A stretch of DNA of 64,000 nucleotides from Acidobacteria bacterium Mor1 (GCA_001664505.1 CP011806.1:1092400-1156399), one strand, 5' to 3'. Numbered from the stretch's first letter, positions 24,676 to 34,733 are shown. The notes: a model not told the origin generated them from the sequence alone. Numbers and translations: made by a program.

Positions 24676-26918
24676 ATCAGACTCAGCGGGTCGACATCCA
24701 CCTGGATCGCCCGTGACGGAATCTTACCCTCGACCCGATCCAGCGCCCGCCCGACGGTTTCCACCAGCCGGCGGCGGCCGGCGGACCGCACCAGGATCTG
24801 CTGGCGATACTTCCCGCGCAGCAGTTCCAGCGGCGCCGGCCCCGGGCCCGCGATCAACAGCCGCTCGCCGCCGGCTTCCTGCAACGCCTCGGAGAGAGTT
24901 CGCGCCCACTCCCGCGCGCGGCCGAGCTCCCGGTCGACCACCCGCAGCTGGACCATCGCCGACAGCGGCGGATAGCGCAGCGCCCGGCGATAGCGGATCT
25001 CTTGCTCGAAGAACGACTCGTAGTCATGTTTCGCCGCCAGCCGAATCACCGGATGGTCCGGCTCGAAGGCCTGCACCACCACCGCTCCCGGACGTTCCCC
25101 CCGACCGGCGCGGCCGGCGACCTGGGTCAGCAACTGGAAGGTTCGCTCACCGGCGCGAAAGTCGGGAATGCCCAGGGAGTGATCGGCGGACAGCACGCCC
25201 ACCACGGTCACGTTGGGGAAGTCGTGTCCCTTGGCGATCATCTGGGTCCCGACCAGCAGGTCGATCTCGCCGGCGTCGAACCGGCGCAACACGTCCTCGT
25301 GGGCTCCCTTGCGCCGGGCGCGGTCCCGGTCGAGGCGTTCGATCCGCGCCGACGGCAGGTGTCGCCGCAGCGCGTCTTCGATCTTCTCGGTCCCTTCCCC
25401 CAGAAGCTGCAGTTCCTGAAAACCGCACTGGGCGCAGGCTTCGGGGAAGCGGTGTTGCCGATCGCAGTAATGGCACTTGAGACGCTGGTCCGAACGATGC
25501 CAGGTCATGGCGATGCTGCAGTGATCGCACTGGAAGCGATAGCCGCAGCGCGGGCAGTGCACCACCGCGGCCCAACCCCTCCGGTTGCGCAGCACCATCG
25601 CCTGCTCACCCCGCTCCAGCGCCTGCTCCAGCGCGTCGATCAACGGCCTGGAGAGCGAGACCACCTCCCGGGCATCGACGAACTCCTTGCGCATGTCGAC
25701 GATCGCGACTCGCGGAAGCGGGCGGTCGACCACCCGGCCACCGAGGGAGAGCAGGCGGTAACGCCCCTCCCGGGCATGGTGGAAGGACTCCATCGACGGC
25801 GTGGCCGAACCGAGCACTACCGTCGCGTCATGATGCCGTGCGCGCACCATCGCCAGATCCCGGGCGTTGTAGCGCGGCGTCTCTTCCTGCTTGTAGGAAC
25901 TGTCCTGCTCCTCGTCGATGACGATCAGCCCCAGATCCGCCACCGGAGCGAAGATCGCCGAACGGGCTCCCACCGCGAAACGCAGACGCCCGCGGCGCAA
26001 CCCGTCCCAGGCTCGATGCCGCTCCCGGGCCGGCAGTCCGCTGTGGAGCACCGCGATCTCTTCGCCGAAGCGGCGACGCAGCTTGCTGACGAGAAGCGGC
26101 GTCAGCCCGATCTCGGGCACCAGATAGAGCACGCCCCGACCCGCGGCCAGGACATGCTCTGCCGCACGCAGGTAGACCTCGGTCTTGCCCGACCCGGTCG
26201 AGCCGAACAACAGGAAGGGGTGGTAGCGTCCGGTATCCAGCGCCTCGATCAACGGACCGAGAGCGGCGGCCTGGCCGTCGGTCAGGGTGAAGCGAGGCGT
26301 TCCCTCTCCGCCCGGCGAAGGGGTTGCAGGGGCTCCGGCGGCCACGGTCTCGAGGGTGACCTGCCCCCGGGCAGCCAGCGCCCGGACCGCCCGCTGGGCC
26401 GAGTCCGAGAGAGATGAAAGCGGCACACTGCCGGTCTCGGGAAGCGCCTGGAACGCCTCCCGCTGGGCACGGGCACGAGCGGGAATCGCCTCGAGATCGA
26501 CACCTGCAGCCCGGGAGACCTGTTTGATCCGGCGTTCCGGCCCGGGGTCGGGGGGCAGCGACGTCTCGATCGCCTCTCCCCAGGAGCAGAGGTAGTAGTC
26601 CGCAACGAAGCGGGTCAACTCCAGCACACCGGGGTCGATCGCCGGCGCCCCTTCGACGAGCCCGGTCATCGGCTTGACCTTGACCCCCTCCTCGGGGGGA
26701 TCGACGGGGAAAGCCACCACCGTAGCCTCGAGCCTTCGCGGACCGAAGGGCACCCGGACCCGGGTCCCGGGCTCGATGCGGCCGGTCAGTGTCTCGGGTA
26801 CTTCGTAGGTGAACAGGCGGCGCAGCGGTACCGGTATCGCCACCGAGGCGTAGAGCGGCTCGCCGCCGTCGGGGTCGCGAGGGAACAGTCCCGCCGCCGA
26901 GGGCTCGCTAGCCTTCAT
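24672..26918 (-). CDS. priA: Primosomal protein N' (replication restart helicase)
   Basis: PriA reloads the replicative helicase at stalled forks. The 748-residue protein has an N-terminal DNA-binding domain (to about 105), helicase motifs LFGSTGSGKTEVYLR (Walker A, about 235) and DEEQDSSYKQEETPRYNARDLA, and two zinc sites in CPRCGYRFQCDHC and CHYCDRQHRFPEACAQCG. Motif VI appears as TQVAGRAGRGERPG. It overlaps the glycosylase gene by 11 bp upstream and aroDE by 4 bp downstream, so all three are probably co-transcribed. Confidence 0.96.
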   Translation of the reverse strand: MKASEPSAAGLFPRDPDGGEPLYASVAIPVPLRRLFTYEVPETLTGRIEPGTRVRVPFGPRRLEATVVAFPVDPPEEGVKVKPMTGLVEGAPAIDPGVLELTRFVADYYLCSWGEAIETSLPPDPGPERRIKQVSRAAGVDLEAIPARARAQREAFQALPETGSVPLSSLSDSAQRAVRALAARGQVTLETVAAGAPATPSPGGEGTPRFTLTDGQAAALGPLIEALDTGRYHPFLLFGSTGSGKTEVYLRAAEHVLAAGRGVLYLVPEIGLTPLLVSKLRRRFGEEIAVLHSGLPARERHRAWDGLRRGRLRFAVGARSAIFAPVADLGLIVIDEEQDSSYKQEETPRYNARDLAMVRARHHDATVVLGSATPSMESFHHAREGRYRLLSLGGRVVDRPLPRVAIVDMRKEFVDAREVVSLSRPLIDALEQALERGEQAMVLRNRRGWAAVVHCPRCGYRFQCDHCSIAMTWHRSDQRLKCHYCDRQHRFPEACAQCGFQELQLLGEGTEKIEDALRRHLPSARIERLDRDRARRKGAHEDVLRRFDAGEIDLLVGTQMIAKGHDFPNVTVVGVLSADHSLGIPDFRAGERTFQLLTQVAGRAGRGERPGAVVVQAFEPDHPVIRLAAKHDYESFFEQEIRYRRALRYPPLSAMVQLRVVDRELGRAREWARTLSEALQEAGGERLLIAGPGPAPLELLRGKYRQQILVRSAGRRRLVETVGRALDRVEGKIPSRAIQVDVDPLSLM

Positions 26919-27744
26919 CCACTCGGGCGCGGGCGGCCTTGAGATCTTCCCAGACCTTCTTGCGGTTCTCGACGGTGTACGCCCGCAGCAGGTAGGCCGG
27001 GTGGAAGGTCGGCATCACCGGGATACCGCGGAACTCCTGCCAGTTGCCCCGCAGCCGGGTGATACCGACCGATGTGTTGCACAGCAGCTTGGTCGCCGGA
27101 GCGCCGAGGGTCACCAGGACCTTCGGCTTGATCGCCTCGATCTGCTGGAACAGGAACGGAGAACAGGTGGCGACCTCATCGGGCTGCGGGTCGCGGTTTC
27201 CCGGAGGGCGGCACTTGACCACGTTGGCGATGTAGACCTCGCTTCGCTCGAAGCCGATCGCCTTGATCATCTCGTTCAGTTTTTGCCCGGCGCGGCCGAC
27301 GAAGGGCTCCCCCTGCATGTCCTCGTCCGCTCCCGGACCCTCGCCGACGAACATCAGGTCGGCGTCGGGATTGCCCACGCCGAACACCAGATTGCGCCGG
27401 CGCTCGTGAAGCTTGCAGCGGGTGCAGTCGCCGAGTTCCTCGCGGATCGCGGCCAGCCCGCCGGAAAGCGCTGCGCTCGGTGCTGCGGGGGCAGGCGCCG
27501 CTCGCGGCGCCGGAGTCGATGCCGGGGCCGCCGGTTTTGTTGCCGGCGGGCGGGACTCGGGGGACGCCCCCTTGCGTGGAGCGGCCGGCCGGGGATCGGC
27601 GGCGGGACGGCGCACCGGCATCTCGCGAGCAGAGGCGGCGGTTCGGGCGGCCGGCGGCGCTGCCGCGGGTACGTGCAGCTCCTTGATGCCGATGTCGCGC
27701 AGGTAGCGAATCCACTCGGCGAGTTCGCCGCGTGGATCAAGCAT
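26908..27744 (-). CDS. Uracil-DNA glycosylase, family 4 (Fe-S type)
   Basis: The enzyme removes uracil from DNA as the first step of base-excision repair. The conserved core has [31 protein letters not shown] (catalytic GE.PG motif), [21 protein letters not shown] and the C-terminal HPAYLLR. Four cysteines should bind a [4Fe-4S] cluster. About 80 N-terminal residues rich in Ala, Pro and Arg form a low-complexity extension not present in short family members. The ATG at 27744 overlaps coaBC by 8 bp; an alternative lies 21 bp upstream. Confidence 0.93.
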   Translation of the reverse strand: MLDPRGELAEWIRYLRDIGIKELHVPAAAPPAARTAASAREMPVRRPAADPRPAAPRKGASPESRPPATKPAAPASTPAPRAAPAPAAPSAALSGGLAAIREELGDCTRCKLHERRRNLVFGVGNPDADLMFVGEGPGADEDMQGEPFVGRAGQKLNEMIKAIGFERSEVYIANVVKCRPPGNRDPQPDEVATCSPFLFQQIEAIKPKVLVTLGAPATKLLCNTSVGITRLRGNWQEFRGIPVMPTFHPAYLLRAYTVENRKKVWEDLKAARARVDEG

Positions 27745-28918
27745 CGCCGGCACTCGCGAATACATGATCGAGAATCGCGTCGGCGATACGGGACTTCTGG
27801 GCCTTGGGCACGGTCAGCGGCTCGCGGCCCCGCCCGAGGATCGTCACCGCGTTGTCGTCGGCGTCGAAACCGATATCCGAGCGGGAAACATCGTTGACCA
27901 CGATGTAGTCCAGGTTCTTGCGCTCGAGCTTGGACTGCCCGTAGGCCAGCACGTCGTCGGTCTCGGCGGCGAAACCGACCAGGAGCAGGCCGTCCTTATG
28001 GGCCCCGAGGCCGGCGAGGATATCCGGGCCTTCCTCGAGGCGCAGCTCCAGCGGGCCGCCGGTCTTCTTCAGTTTGCTCGAGGCGGCGACCGGCGCGTAG
28101 TCGCCGACCGCGGCCGCCATGAACACCGTGTCCACCTCGGGCCGGTGGCGTTCCACAGCCTGCTGCATCTTGACGGCGCTCTCGACCCGCACCACGTCGA
28201 CCCCGAACGGGGGCGGCAGGTCGACCGGGCCGCTGATCAGGATCACCCGGGCGCCCCGGCGCTGGGCCGCCTCGGCCAGGGCGTAGCCCATCTTGCCCGA
28301 CGAGCGATTGGAGACGAACCGCACCGGGTCGATCGCTTCCCGGGTGGGCCCGGCGGTGACCATCACCGTCCGCCCCTCGAGGGCGCTGCTGCGACGGGCG
28401 GCCGCAAGGGCGGCCTCGACGATGGCGTCGGGCTCGGCGAGACGGCCGGCCCCGGTTTCCCGTTCGGCCAACCAGCCGGAGCCGGGGGGCACGATCTTTA
28501 CCCCGCGGCGCTCCAGAGCGGCGAGGTTTTCCCGGGTCGACGGGTGCACCAGCATGCGGGTGTTCATCGCCGGCGCGACGACCACCGGCGCCGTGACCGA
28601 GATGTAGAAGGTGGAGAGAAAATCGTCGGCGACGCCTCGGGCGAACTTGGCCAGCACGTTGGCCGTGGCCGGCGCCACGACAAAGGCGTCGATCTCCCGG
28701 GAGAGCTCGATGTGCTGGACGACCGCGTCGGGATCGTCCCAGTCATCGGTCAGCACGCGGCGCCCCGAAAGAGTCTGCAGCGTGAGCGGGGTGATGAACC
28801 GCTCGGCGTTGCGGGTCATCACCACCTGCACCTCGGCGCCGGCCTTGAACAGGCCGCGGACCACCTCGCAGGCCTTGTAGGCCGCGATGCCGCCACTGAC
28901 GCCGAGGGCGATGCGCAC
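27737..28918 (-). CDS. coaBC: Bifunctional phosphopantothenoylcysteine decarboxylase / ligase
   Basis: This 393-residue flavoprotein carries out two coenzyme A steps: CTP-dependent addition of cysteine to phosphopantothenate and its decarboxylation. The CoaC half opens with GVSGGIAAYKACE and includes HIELSREIDAFVVAPATAN (the active histidine) and PAMNTRM. The CoaB half includes TAGPTREAIDPVRFVSNRSSGKMG and AAAVGDY. It follows rpoZ by one base, the common bacterial gmk-rpoZ-coaBC-priA order. Confidence 0.97.
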   Translation of the reverse strand: MRIALGVSGGIAAYKACEVVRGLFKAGAEVQVVMTRNAERFITPLTLQTLSGRRVLTDDWDDPDAVVQHIELSREIDAFVVAPATANVLAKFARGVADDFLSTFYISVTAPVVVAPAMNTRMLVHPSTRENLAALERRGVKIVPPGSGWLAERETGAGRLAEPDAIVEAALAAARRSSALEGRTVMVTAGPTREAIDPVRFVSNRSSGKMGYALAEAAQRRGARVILISGPVDLPPPFGVDVVRVESAVKMQQAVERHRPEVDTVFMAAAVGDYAPVAASSKLKKTGGPLELRLEEGPDILAGLGAHKDGLLLVGFAAETDDVLAYGQSKLERKNLDYIVVNDVSRSDIGFDADDNAVTILGRGREPLTVPKAQKSRIADAILDHVFASAGDA

Positions 28919-28919
28919 G

Positions 28920-29147
28920 CTAGTCCTCGCCTTCCTCGTCGTCGTAGGCCTCGATCGCCTCGGCCTCGATCTCCGGATCGATCTTCTCGACCAGGCCGCG
29001 AGCGACCTCTTCCTGGGCGATCACCGTGAACTTCCGCGCCGGATCTTCCGTCCGCGGCCGAGCACCCGCCTGCAGCTGTTCGGCGCGCTTGGACGCCAGC
29101 GTGACGAAGGCGTACTTGCTCTCCAGGTCCTCAGGTAGCTTGTACAT
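28920..29147 (-). CDS. rpoZ: RNA polymerase omega subunit
   Basis: The 75-residue protein stabilises the beta' subunit. It shows the family's YAFVTLASKRAEQL helix and PARKFTVIAQEEVARG segment, followed by an acidic tail (EAIEAYDDEEGED). AGGAGA lies 5-6 bases before the ATG. It sits between gmk and coaBC as in many bacteria. Confidence 0.94.
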   Translation of the reverse strand: MYKLPEDLESKYAFVTLASKRAEQLQAGARPRTEDPARKFTVIAQEEVARGLVEKIDPEIEAEAIEAYDDEEGED

Positions 29148-29176
29148 CGCGTTCTCCTCTGCCCCGATTCACAACA

Positions 29177-29182
29177 ATTGTA
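29177..29182 (-). promoter_or_regulatory. Putative -10 of an rpoZ promoter
   Basis: TACAAT on the minus strand lies 30 bp upstream of the rpoZ ATG in the only sizeable gap of this housekeeping run. No -35 with good spacing is visible. Confidence 0.35.
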
Positions 29183-29197
29183 GCGCGATCGACCCGG

Positions 29198-29818
29198 TCA
29201 GCGCGGGAGGGTTCCCAGCACTCGCTCGGCGTCACCGGCGCATCGTTCGCGGCGGCGGCGCTCTGCCCGGACGATCGCGTCGATTTCGACGAACGCCCGG
29301 CCCAGGTCATCGTTGATTACCAGATAGTCGTAGTGCCGGTACTCTTCGAGTTCCTGGCGCGCCACGGCGAGCCGCCCCTCGAGCTGGGCCGCGGCCTCGC
29401 TCTGACGGCCACGCAGCCGCTGTTCCAGGGTCTCGTAGTCCGGCGGGAGGATGAAGATCGACACCATGTCGACGTCCGCCTCCCGGATCTGCTCCGCCCC
29501 CTGCACATCCACGTCCAGCAGGAGGTCCGCCTTGTTCAGGGCCTCGCGGGTCACGGCGCGGCCGGTGCCGTAGCGCCGGTCATGAACCCGGGCCCACTCC
29601 AGAAACGCCCCCTCGTCGACCATGCGGTCGAAGGTCGCGTCATCGACGAAGTGATAGTCCACCTCGTTCTTCTCCCCTTCGCGCCGGGCGCGGGTGGTGA
29701 AGGACACCGAGAAGGAGAGGCCGGGGATCGACTCCAGCAGGCGGCGGGCAAGGGTCGACTTGCCGCTCCCCGAGGGGCCGGACATCACGAACATCGCTCC
29801 CGCTCGCGACGCACCCAA
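29198..29818 (-). CDS. gmk: Guanylate kinase
   Basis: The 206-residue kinase phosphorylates GMP to GDP with ATP. It has the P-loop SGPSGSGKSTLARRLL near residue 13, the GMP-binding SVSFTTRARREGEKNEVDYHFV and FLEWARVH, and DVDVQGAEQIR. It starts 2 bp after the yicC-family gene. The conserved order yicC-gmk-rpoZ supports the call. Confidence 0.96.
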   Translation of the reverse strand: MGASRAGAMFVMSGPSGSGKSTLARRLLESIPGLSFSVSFTTRARREGEKNEVDYHFVDDATFDRMVDEGAFLEWARVHDRRYGTGRAVTREALNKADLLLDVDVQGAEQIREADVDMVSIFILPPDYETLEQRLRGRQSEAAAQLEGRLAVARQELEEYRHYDYLVINDDLGRAFVEIDAIVRAERRRRERCAGDAERVLGTLPR

Positions 29819-29820
29819 CG

Positions 29821-30708
29821 CTACTCCAGATTCAGGATCTGCTCGCGGACCTTCTCGGTCTCGAGCTTCAGATCCAGGGCGTGGCGGCTCAACTCCAGAT
29901 CGGCCGCCTTGCTGTTGATCGTGTTGGTTTCCCGGTGGATCTCCTGCAGCAGGAACTCCAGCCGCTTGCCCACCGGCTCACCGTCGGGCTTGGAGAGAAT
30001 GCGGGCCAGTTGCTCCAGATGGCCACCCAGCCGCACCAACTCCTCGGAAACATCGGCCCGGTCGATCAGATGCACCACCTCTTGTTCGACCCGGGCCGGA
30101 TCGAGCTCGATGCCCTTGGCCAGTTCGCCGAGGCGAGCGGCAAGCTTGGTCCGGATCCCGGCAGGTAACTCCTCGGCCCGGCGGCCGGCGGCTTCAGCCA
30201 GCTCCCGCATGCGGCCCGCCCGTTCCAGCAGGTCGCTGCGCAGCGACTCCCCTTCCCGCAGCCGGTCGGCGTCCAGGGCGTCGAGGGCGGCTTTCAGGGC
30301 CTGCTGCGCCAGGGGCCCGGCGGCGTCCTCCCCTTCACCGCTGCTGATCTCGAGGATCCCGGGCAGCCCGAGCACCGTGGAGAGATCCAGCTCGCCCTGA
30401 ACCCCCAGCTCGCTGCGCAGACGGTCGGCGGCCTCGCCGACCCCCCGCACCAGAGCCTCGTTGAGTTCGACCCGGGCCTCCTGGCTGGGGCGCTCGATGG
30501 TGAAGCTGGCCTCGATCCGTCCCCGGCGCACCCGGCCCTGGATCAGGCGGCGCAAGGCCGCCTCGCTGCCGGCGACCTCCGAGGGCAGGCGCAGCCGCAC
30601 GTCGGCGAAACGGTTGTTCACCGTCTTCATCTCGACGCTGACGCGCAGGCCGTTCTGTTCGGCGGTCCCCTGACCGAAACCGGTCATGGATCGGATGCTG
30701 GGTTTCAT
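29821..30708 (-). CDS. YicC-family endoribonuclease
   Basis: The 295-residue protein begins near MTGFGQG and contains VEMKTVNNRFADVRLRLP and the C-terminal DUF1732 segment FLLQEIHRETNTINSKA. E. coli YicC acts as an RNase in turnover of the small RNA RyhB, so an RNA-processing role is plausible here. ATG 30708 was chosen over one 42 bp upstream because it matches the family N-terminus and has GGTGAG just upstream. Confidence 0.92.
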   Translation of the reverse strand: MKPSIRSMTGFGQGTAEQNGLRVSVEMKTVNNRFADVRLRLPSEVAGSEAALRRLIQGRVRRGRIEASFTIERPSQEARVELNEALVRGVGEAADRLRSELGVQGELDLSTVLGLPGILEISSGEGEDAAGPLAQQALKAALDALDADRLREGESLRSDLLERAGRMRELAEAAGRRAEELPAGIRTKLAARLGELAKGIELDPARVEQEVVHLIDRADVSEELVRLGGHLEQLARILSKPDGEPVGKRLEFLLQEIHRETNTINSKAADLELSRHALDLKLETEKVREQILNLE

Positions 30709-30740
30709 CTGGCTCACCGGGGGTGGACGCGGAAGCGGGC

Positions 30741-30769
30741 ATTGGAGCACAACCGCCCCGGAACGTCAA
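30741..30769 (-). promoter_or_regulatory. Putative sigma-70 promoter of the yicC-gmk-rpoZ run
   Basis: On the minus strand TTGACG (30769-30764) and TCCAAT (30746-30741) are 17 bp apart, giving a start near 30734 and a leader of about 26 bases. Confidence 0.5.
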
Positions 30770-30782
30770 CGATTGCTATAGC

Positions 30783-31922
30783 TTACGCCTCGCCGAGGAC
30801 CGCGGCGGCCGCCCGTTCGAAGGCGCCGGGATCCCCCAGGCGGCGACGCACCTCGGCGAGCTCCTCCCGCACCCGGGCGATGCGGCCGGGATCCTCCAGA
30901 TAGCCGGCCAACTCCTCGGCGATCGCCTCGGGGGTGCACTCCCCCTGGATCAGCTCGGGGACCACCCGGCGCTCGGCGATCAGGTTGGGCATGGCGATGT
31001 GAGGCACCTTCACCAGCATGCGGCCGATGAAGTACGACATCGCCTTCATCCGGTAGACCACCACCATCGGCAGGCCCGCCAGGGCGGACTCCAGGCTGGC
31101 GGTTCCCGACGCCACGGCGCCGGCATCGCAGGCGGTCAGGATCTCCGGGTAGTGGCCGGTGTGGATCACCGCGTCGGTCAGCCCCGCAGCCGCCACCCGG
31201 GCGTCGAGGAAGTCCGCGGGCAGGGTGTTGGCCCGCTGGAGCAGGAACTGGGTTCCCGGCCGGCGCTGCTGGACGATCCCGGCCGCGCCCAGCAGCGGCT
31301 CCAGCAGGCGGTCGACCTCGCCCACCCGGCTGCCGGGCAGAAGCGCCACCACCGGCCGCTCGGGGTCGAGTCCGGCTCCTTGGATCAGCGGCGCCCGCTC
31401 GGGGGTTTCGGTCAGCCCCTCGACCCCCGGGTGCCCGACGAAGGTCACCGGCACCCCCTCGGACTCGTAGAACGAACTCTCGAACGGGAACAGCACCAGC
31501 ACCCGCTTGACCAGCCGGCGCATCAACTTGACCCGGGAGCGGCGCCAGGCCCAGATCTGGGGACTGACGAAGTAGACCACCGGCACACCCGCATCGTGGG
31601 CCCGGGCGGTCAGGCGCAGATTGAAATCGGGGAAGTCGACGGGGACCAGCAGGTCCGGCTTCTCGGTCTTGAGAATGTCCTCGAGCCGCCCCATGGCCCG
31701 TCGTATCGCCGGCAAATGGGCCAGCACCTCGGTGATGCCGACCACCGCGACCTCCGAGGCCTGCTGGACGATCTTGACGCCGGCGGCCTCCATCTCCTCG
31801 CCGCCCATCCCGATCAACTCGATGTCCGGATGCTGGGCGCGGAGCGAGCGGGCCAGGCCCGCACCCAGGCGGTCCCCCGAGGCCTCACCGGCGGAGATCA
31901 TGATCTTGAGCGGCTTGCTCAT
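30783..31922 (-). CDS. lpxB: Lipid-A-disaccharide synthase
   Basis: This GT19 enzyme joins UDP-2,3-diacylglucosamine and lipid X in lipid A synthesis at the inner-membrane face. The 379-residue protein starts with KIMISAGEASGDRLGAGL and includes GIGGEEM-type and VGITEVLAHLP segments, DFPDFNLRL, YFVSPQIWAWRRSR and LLPGSRVGEVDRL. Its start overlaps the acyltransferase stop by one base. It shows that the organism makes lipid A. Confidence 0.96.
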   Translation of the reverse strand: MSKPLKIMISAGEASGDRLGAGLARSLRAQHPDIELIGMGGEEMEAAGVKIVQQASEVAVVGITEVLAHLPAIRRAMGRLEDILKTEKPDLLVPVDFPDFNLRLTARAHDAGVPVVYFVSPQIWAWRRSRVKLMRRLVKRVLVLFPFESSFYESEGVPVTFVGHPGVEGLTETPERAPLIQGAGLDPERPVVALLPGSRVGEVDRLLEPLLGAAGIVQQRRPGTQFLLQRANTLPADFLDARVAAAGLTDAVIHTGHYPEILTACDAGAVASGTASLESALAGLPMVVVYRMKAMSYFIGRMLVKVPHIAMPNLIAERRVVPELIQGECTPEAIAEELAGYLEDPGRIARVREELAEVRRRLGDPGAFERAAAAVLGEA

Positions 31923-32620
31923 CAGGCGGCCTCCACCGGCGGACGATCGGATTCGACCTCGAAGCCGACGTGGCGGTCCGCCTCGTCGGTCAACCGGTCC
32001 AACTCCTGCTCGAGCTGCAGCCGCAGCCGCTCCTGCTCCTCGTCATCGGCATCCCGCGGCACGTGGATCGGCTCGCCGTAGACGATCACTCCTCGGGAGA
32101 AGAGCTTGGGAATGAACGTCTGATCCCAGTTGCGCAGCCGCCGCGCCCGGCCGGCCGAGTAGCTGACCGGCACGATGGGCAGGCCGGCCATGCGGGCGAT
32201 GGCGATGGTGCCGATCTTGGCCCGCCGCCGGGGCCCCTTGGGCCCGTCGGGAGCGATCCCCACGTCGTAGCCCTCCTTGACCTTGCGCAGGATCGCCTTG
32301 ATCCCCGAGACCCCGCCTCGGGTCGAGGAGCCGCGGGCAATGCTGTAGCCGAAGCGGCCGAGCACGCCGGCCAGGATCTCGGCGTCGGTGTGGCGGCTCA
32401 GCAGGGCGACCAGACGGGTCGTGCGGCAGGCGTAGGGCATCAGCAGGAAGCGGGCGTGCCAGAAGGCGATCAGATAGTGTCCGCCCGAGGCCTCCACGGC
32501 CCGCTCCATCGCCTCCTTGTTGACCGATTCGACCCGCATGGTCAGATGCAGCAGCCGGATGAACCGGTATCCCAGGGCCGGGACCAGGGTGACCTTGAGC
32601 CGGTCGGTGAGGGCACTCAT
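31922..32620 (-). CDS. DUF374 lysophospholipid acyltransferase-family protein
   Basis: The 232-residue protein shows the acyltransferase-like signature of DUF374: FWHARFLLMPY (in place of H-x4-D), LLSRHTDAEILAGVLGRFGYSIARGSSTRGG, and GIAPDGPKGPRRRAKIG. Homologues are found beside lipid A or Kdo genes, so an envelope-lipid acylation role is likely. The first gene of the unit with lpxB. Acyl donor and acceptor are unknown. Confidence 0.88.
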   Translation of the reverse strand: MSALTDRLKVTLVPALGYRFIRLLHLTMRVESVNKEAMERAVEASGGHYLIAFWHARFLLMPYACRTTRLVALLSRHTDAEILAGVLGRFGYSIARGSSTRGGVSGIKAILRKVKEGYDVGIAPDGPKGPRRRAKIGTIAIARMAGLPIVPVSYSAGRARRLRNWDQTFIPKLFSRGVIVYGEPIHVPRDADDEEQERLRLQLEQELDRLTDEADRHVGFEVESDRPPVEAA

Positions 32621-32629
32621 CGGCGGCCC

Positions 32630-32658
32630 ACGTTAGTGGTTCGCCGCGACCGGGTCAA
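32630..32658 (-). promoter_or_regulatory. Putative promoter of the DUF374-lpxB unit
   Basis: On the minus strand TTGACC and TAACGT are 17 bp apart, just upstream of ATG 32620. The -10 is weak. Confidence 0.38.
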
Positions 32659-32685
32659 CGGCGCCCCGGCCCCGGTTTCGCTACC

Positions 32686-33774
32686 ATGCGGCAGATGAGC
32701 GACCATCACGAGTCCCGGTTGCTGCTTGCGGTGCTCCAGGGGCGCTGGGAGCACTTCGACCGCCTGCTGGACGAGCGGGCGCCGGAACCGTCGGCGTTGC
32801 TGCGACTGGCCCGGGAATGCGATGTTTTTCCCTACGTCCACGCCCGCCTAGCCGAGTCCGGGCGGCTGCCGGCCTGCCCTGCCGAGGTGGCCGAAACCCT
32901 GGCCGCCTGGCGCCACAAGACCCGGATCGACAACCTGGTCCTGCTGGACCGCACCGAGGCCGGGCTGGATGCGCTGCTCGCGGCCGGAGTCGTCCCCCTG
33001 GCGCTCAAGGGGCTGGACCTGCTGCACCGTGCCTACGGGAGCTTCGACGAGCGCACCCTGGACGACGTCGACCTGCTGATTCGCCACGAAGATCTTCATG
33101 CCTGCCTGGACGCCCTGGCCAGGGCCGGTTGGGGGGACCTGCCCCAGGACCAGCGGGATCACTACCTGCGCAGCAGCCACCACCTGCCGCTGCCCCACCC
33201 CGGACCGCCCCAGGTGGATTTCGAGATCCACTGGAATCTGGCCCAGACCGGGCGCTTCCGCATCGCGCCGGAGGGGCTCTTCGAGCGGGCCCAACCGCTG
33301 ACGGTCTCCGGCCGCCAGATCCTGAGGATGGACGACCACGATCTGGTCGCCCACCTGCTGCTGCACCACTTCACCCACTACTTCGATCGGCGAATGAAGT
33401 GGTCGGTAGACATGCACTGGCTGGTGTCCCGGCCGGGCTTCGACTGGGGACGGGTGTGTGAGCGGCTCCACGAATGGGGCGCCACCGCTGCCTCGGGCAT
33501 GTCGATCAAGCACCTGCGCAAGGTCTTCCCCGACTGGATCCCCGCATCTGCCGAGCGCGAGGTCCCGGTCGCCGCCTGGCGCAACATTCTCACGGCACCC
33601 CTGCGCTCCAGCCATCCCCTTGATATGTTCCTTGCGTCCCGCAACCGCAGGATCCAGCTTTACCTGGCGGCGGTGTTGATGGAAAACCCGCTGGCCGTCC
33701 CGGGGTGGTTGATCCACCGCATCAGACGGGACCGTCAGCCGGAGTTGAGCCCGCTGGAAACCTCGAAGGAGTGA
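32686..33774 (+). CDS. Nucleotidyltransferase family protein (PF14907 type)
   Basis: The 362-residue protein resembles the uncharacterised nucleotidyltransferase family found in exopolysaccharide and lasso-peptide loci. The key stretch is [15 protein letters not shown]...[11 protein letters not shown] near residues 105-130, with the DDVD acidic pair expected to bind metal. HFEIHW-type residues ([10 protein letters not shown]) and LLHHFTHYF follow. It may start at ATG 32686 or 32695; neither has a clear ribosome site. It ends 2 bp before the UDP-xylose synthase gene, so it is probably part of the glycan locus. Substrate unknown. Confidence 0.78.
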   Translation: MRQMSDHHESRLLLAVLQGRWEHFDRLLDERAPEPSALLRLARECDVFPYVHARLAESGRLPACPAEVAETLAAWRHKTRIDNLVLLDRTEAGLDALLAAGVVPLALKGLDLLHRAYGSFDERTLDDVDLLIRHEDLHACLDALARAGWGDLPQDQRDHYLRSSHHLPLPHPGPPQVDFEIHWNLAQTGRFRIAPEGLFERAQPLTVSGRQILRMDDHDLVAHLLLHHFTHYFDRRMKWSVDMHWLVSRPGFDWGRVCERLHEWGATAASGMSIKHLRKVFPDWIPASAEREVPVAAWRNILTAPLRSSHPLDMFLASRNRRIQLYLAAVLMENPLAVPGWLIHRIRRDRQPELSPLETSKE

Positions 33775-33776
33775 TC

Positions 33777-34733
33777 GTGAAGCAACGCGTACTCGTCACC
33801 GGTGGCGCCGGTTTCCTCGGCTCCCACCTGACCGACCGGCTGCTGGCCGAAGGTTTCTCGGTCGTCTGCATGGACAACCTGATCACCGGCTCCACCGACA
33901 ACATCGCGCACCTGGCGGGCAACCGGGACTACCAGTTCATTCACCACGACGTCTCGGAGTTCATCTACCTGGACGGCCCGGTCTACGCCGTCGTGCACTT
34001 CGCCAGCCCGGCCAGTCCGCTGGACTATCACGAGCTGCCGATCCAGACCCTCAAGGTCGGATCCCTCGGCACCCACAAGGCGCTCGGCTTCGCCAAGGCC
34101 AAGGGCGCGCGCTTCCTGATCGCGTCGACCTCCGAAGTCTACGGCGATCCGCTGGTGCACCCCCAGCCGGAAAGCTACTGGGGCAACGTCAACCCGGTCG
34201 GCCCCCGCGGCGTCTACGACGAGGCCAAGCGCTTCTCCGAGGCGATGACCATGGCCTACCACCGGGTCCACGGCGTCGACACGAAGATCGTGCGCATCTT
34301 CAATACCTTCGGTCCGCGGATGCGGCTGAACGACGGCCGGGCGATCCCCAACTTCATGATGCAATCGCTGACCGACAAGCCGATCACCGTCTTCGGCGAC
34401 GGCAGCCAGACCCGCTCCTTCTGCTTCGTCTCCGACCTGATCGACGGGATCTTCCGGCTGCTCCAGTCGGACCTCCACGACCCGGTCAACATCGGCAACC
34501 CGCTGGAGTGGACCCTGCTGCAGATGGCCGAGGCGATCCGCGAGATCTCGGGCACCGGATCGCAGATCGTGCACAAGCCGCTGCCCGTCGACGACCCGAA
34601 GGTGCGGCAGCCGGACATCACCCGCGCCAAGGCCGAACTGGGCTGGGAGCCCAGAGTCGACCTCAACGAGGGCCTGCGCCAGACGATGGAAGACTTCCGT
34701 CGCCGGATCGAGCTGGAGAAGGTCGGAGCCTGA
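33777..34733 (+). CDS. UDP-glucuronate decarboxylase (UDP-xylose synthase)
   Basis: This SDR enzyme turns UDP-glucuronate into UDP-xylose and CO2 with bound NAD. The 318-residue protein has [12 protein letters not shown] at the N-terminus, the UXS-typical [26 protein letters not shown], catalytic YDEAKRF, and [13 protein letters not shown] 33777 is chosen because AAGGAG precedes it by about five bases. Its substrate can come from the UDP-glucose dehydrogenase at 45917-47224. Confidence 0.92.
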   Translation: MKQRVLVTGGAGFLGSHLTDRLLAEGFSVVCMDNLITGSTDNIAHLAGNRDYQFIHHDVSEFIYLDGPVYAVVHFASPASPLDYHELPIQTLKVGSLGTHKALGFAKAKGARFLIASTSEVYGDPLVHPQPESYWGNVNPVGPRGVYDEAKRFSEAMTMAYHRVHGVDTKIVRIFNTFGPRMRLNDGRAIPNFMMQSLTDKPITVFGDGSQTRSFCFVSDLIDGIFRLLQSDLHDPVNIGNPLEWTLLQMAEAIREISGTGSQIVHKPLPVDDPKVRQPDITRAKAELGWEPRVDLNEGLRQTMEDFRRRIELEKVGA

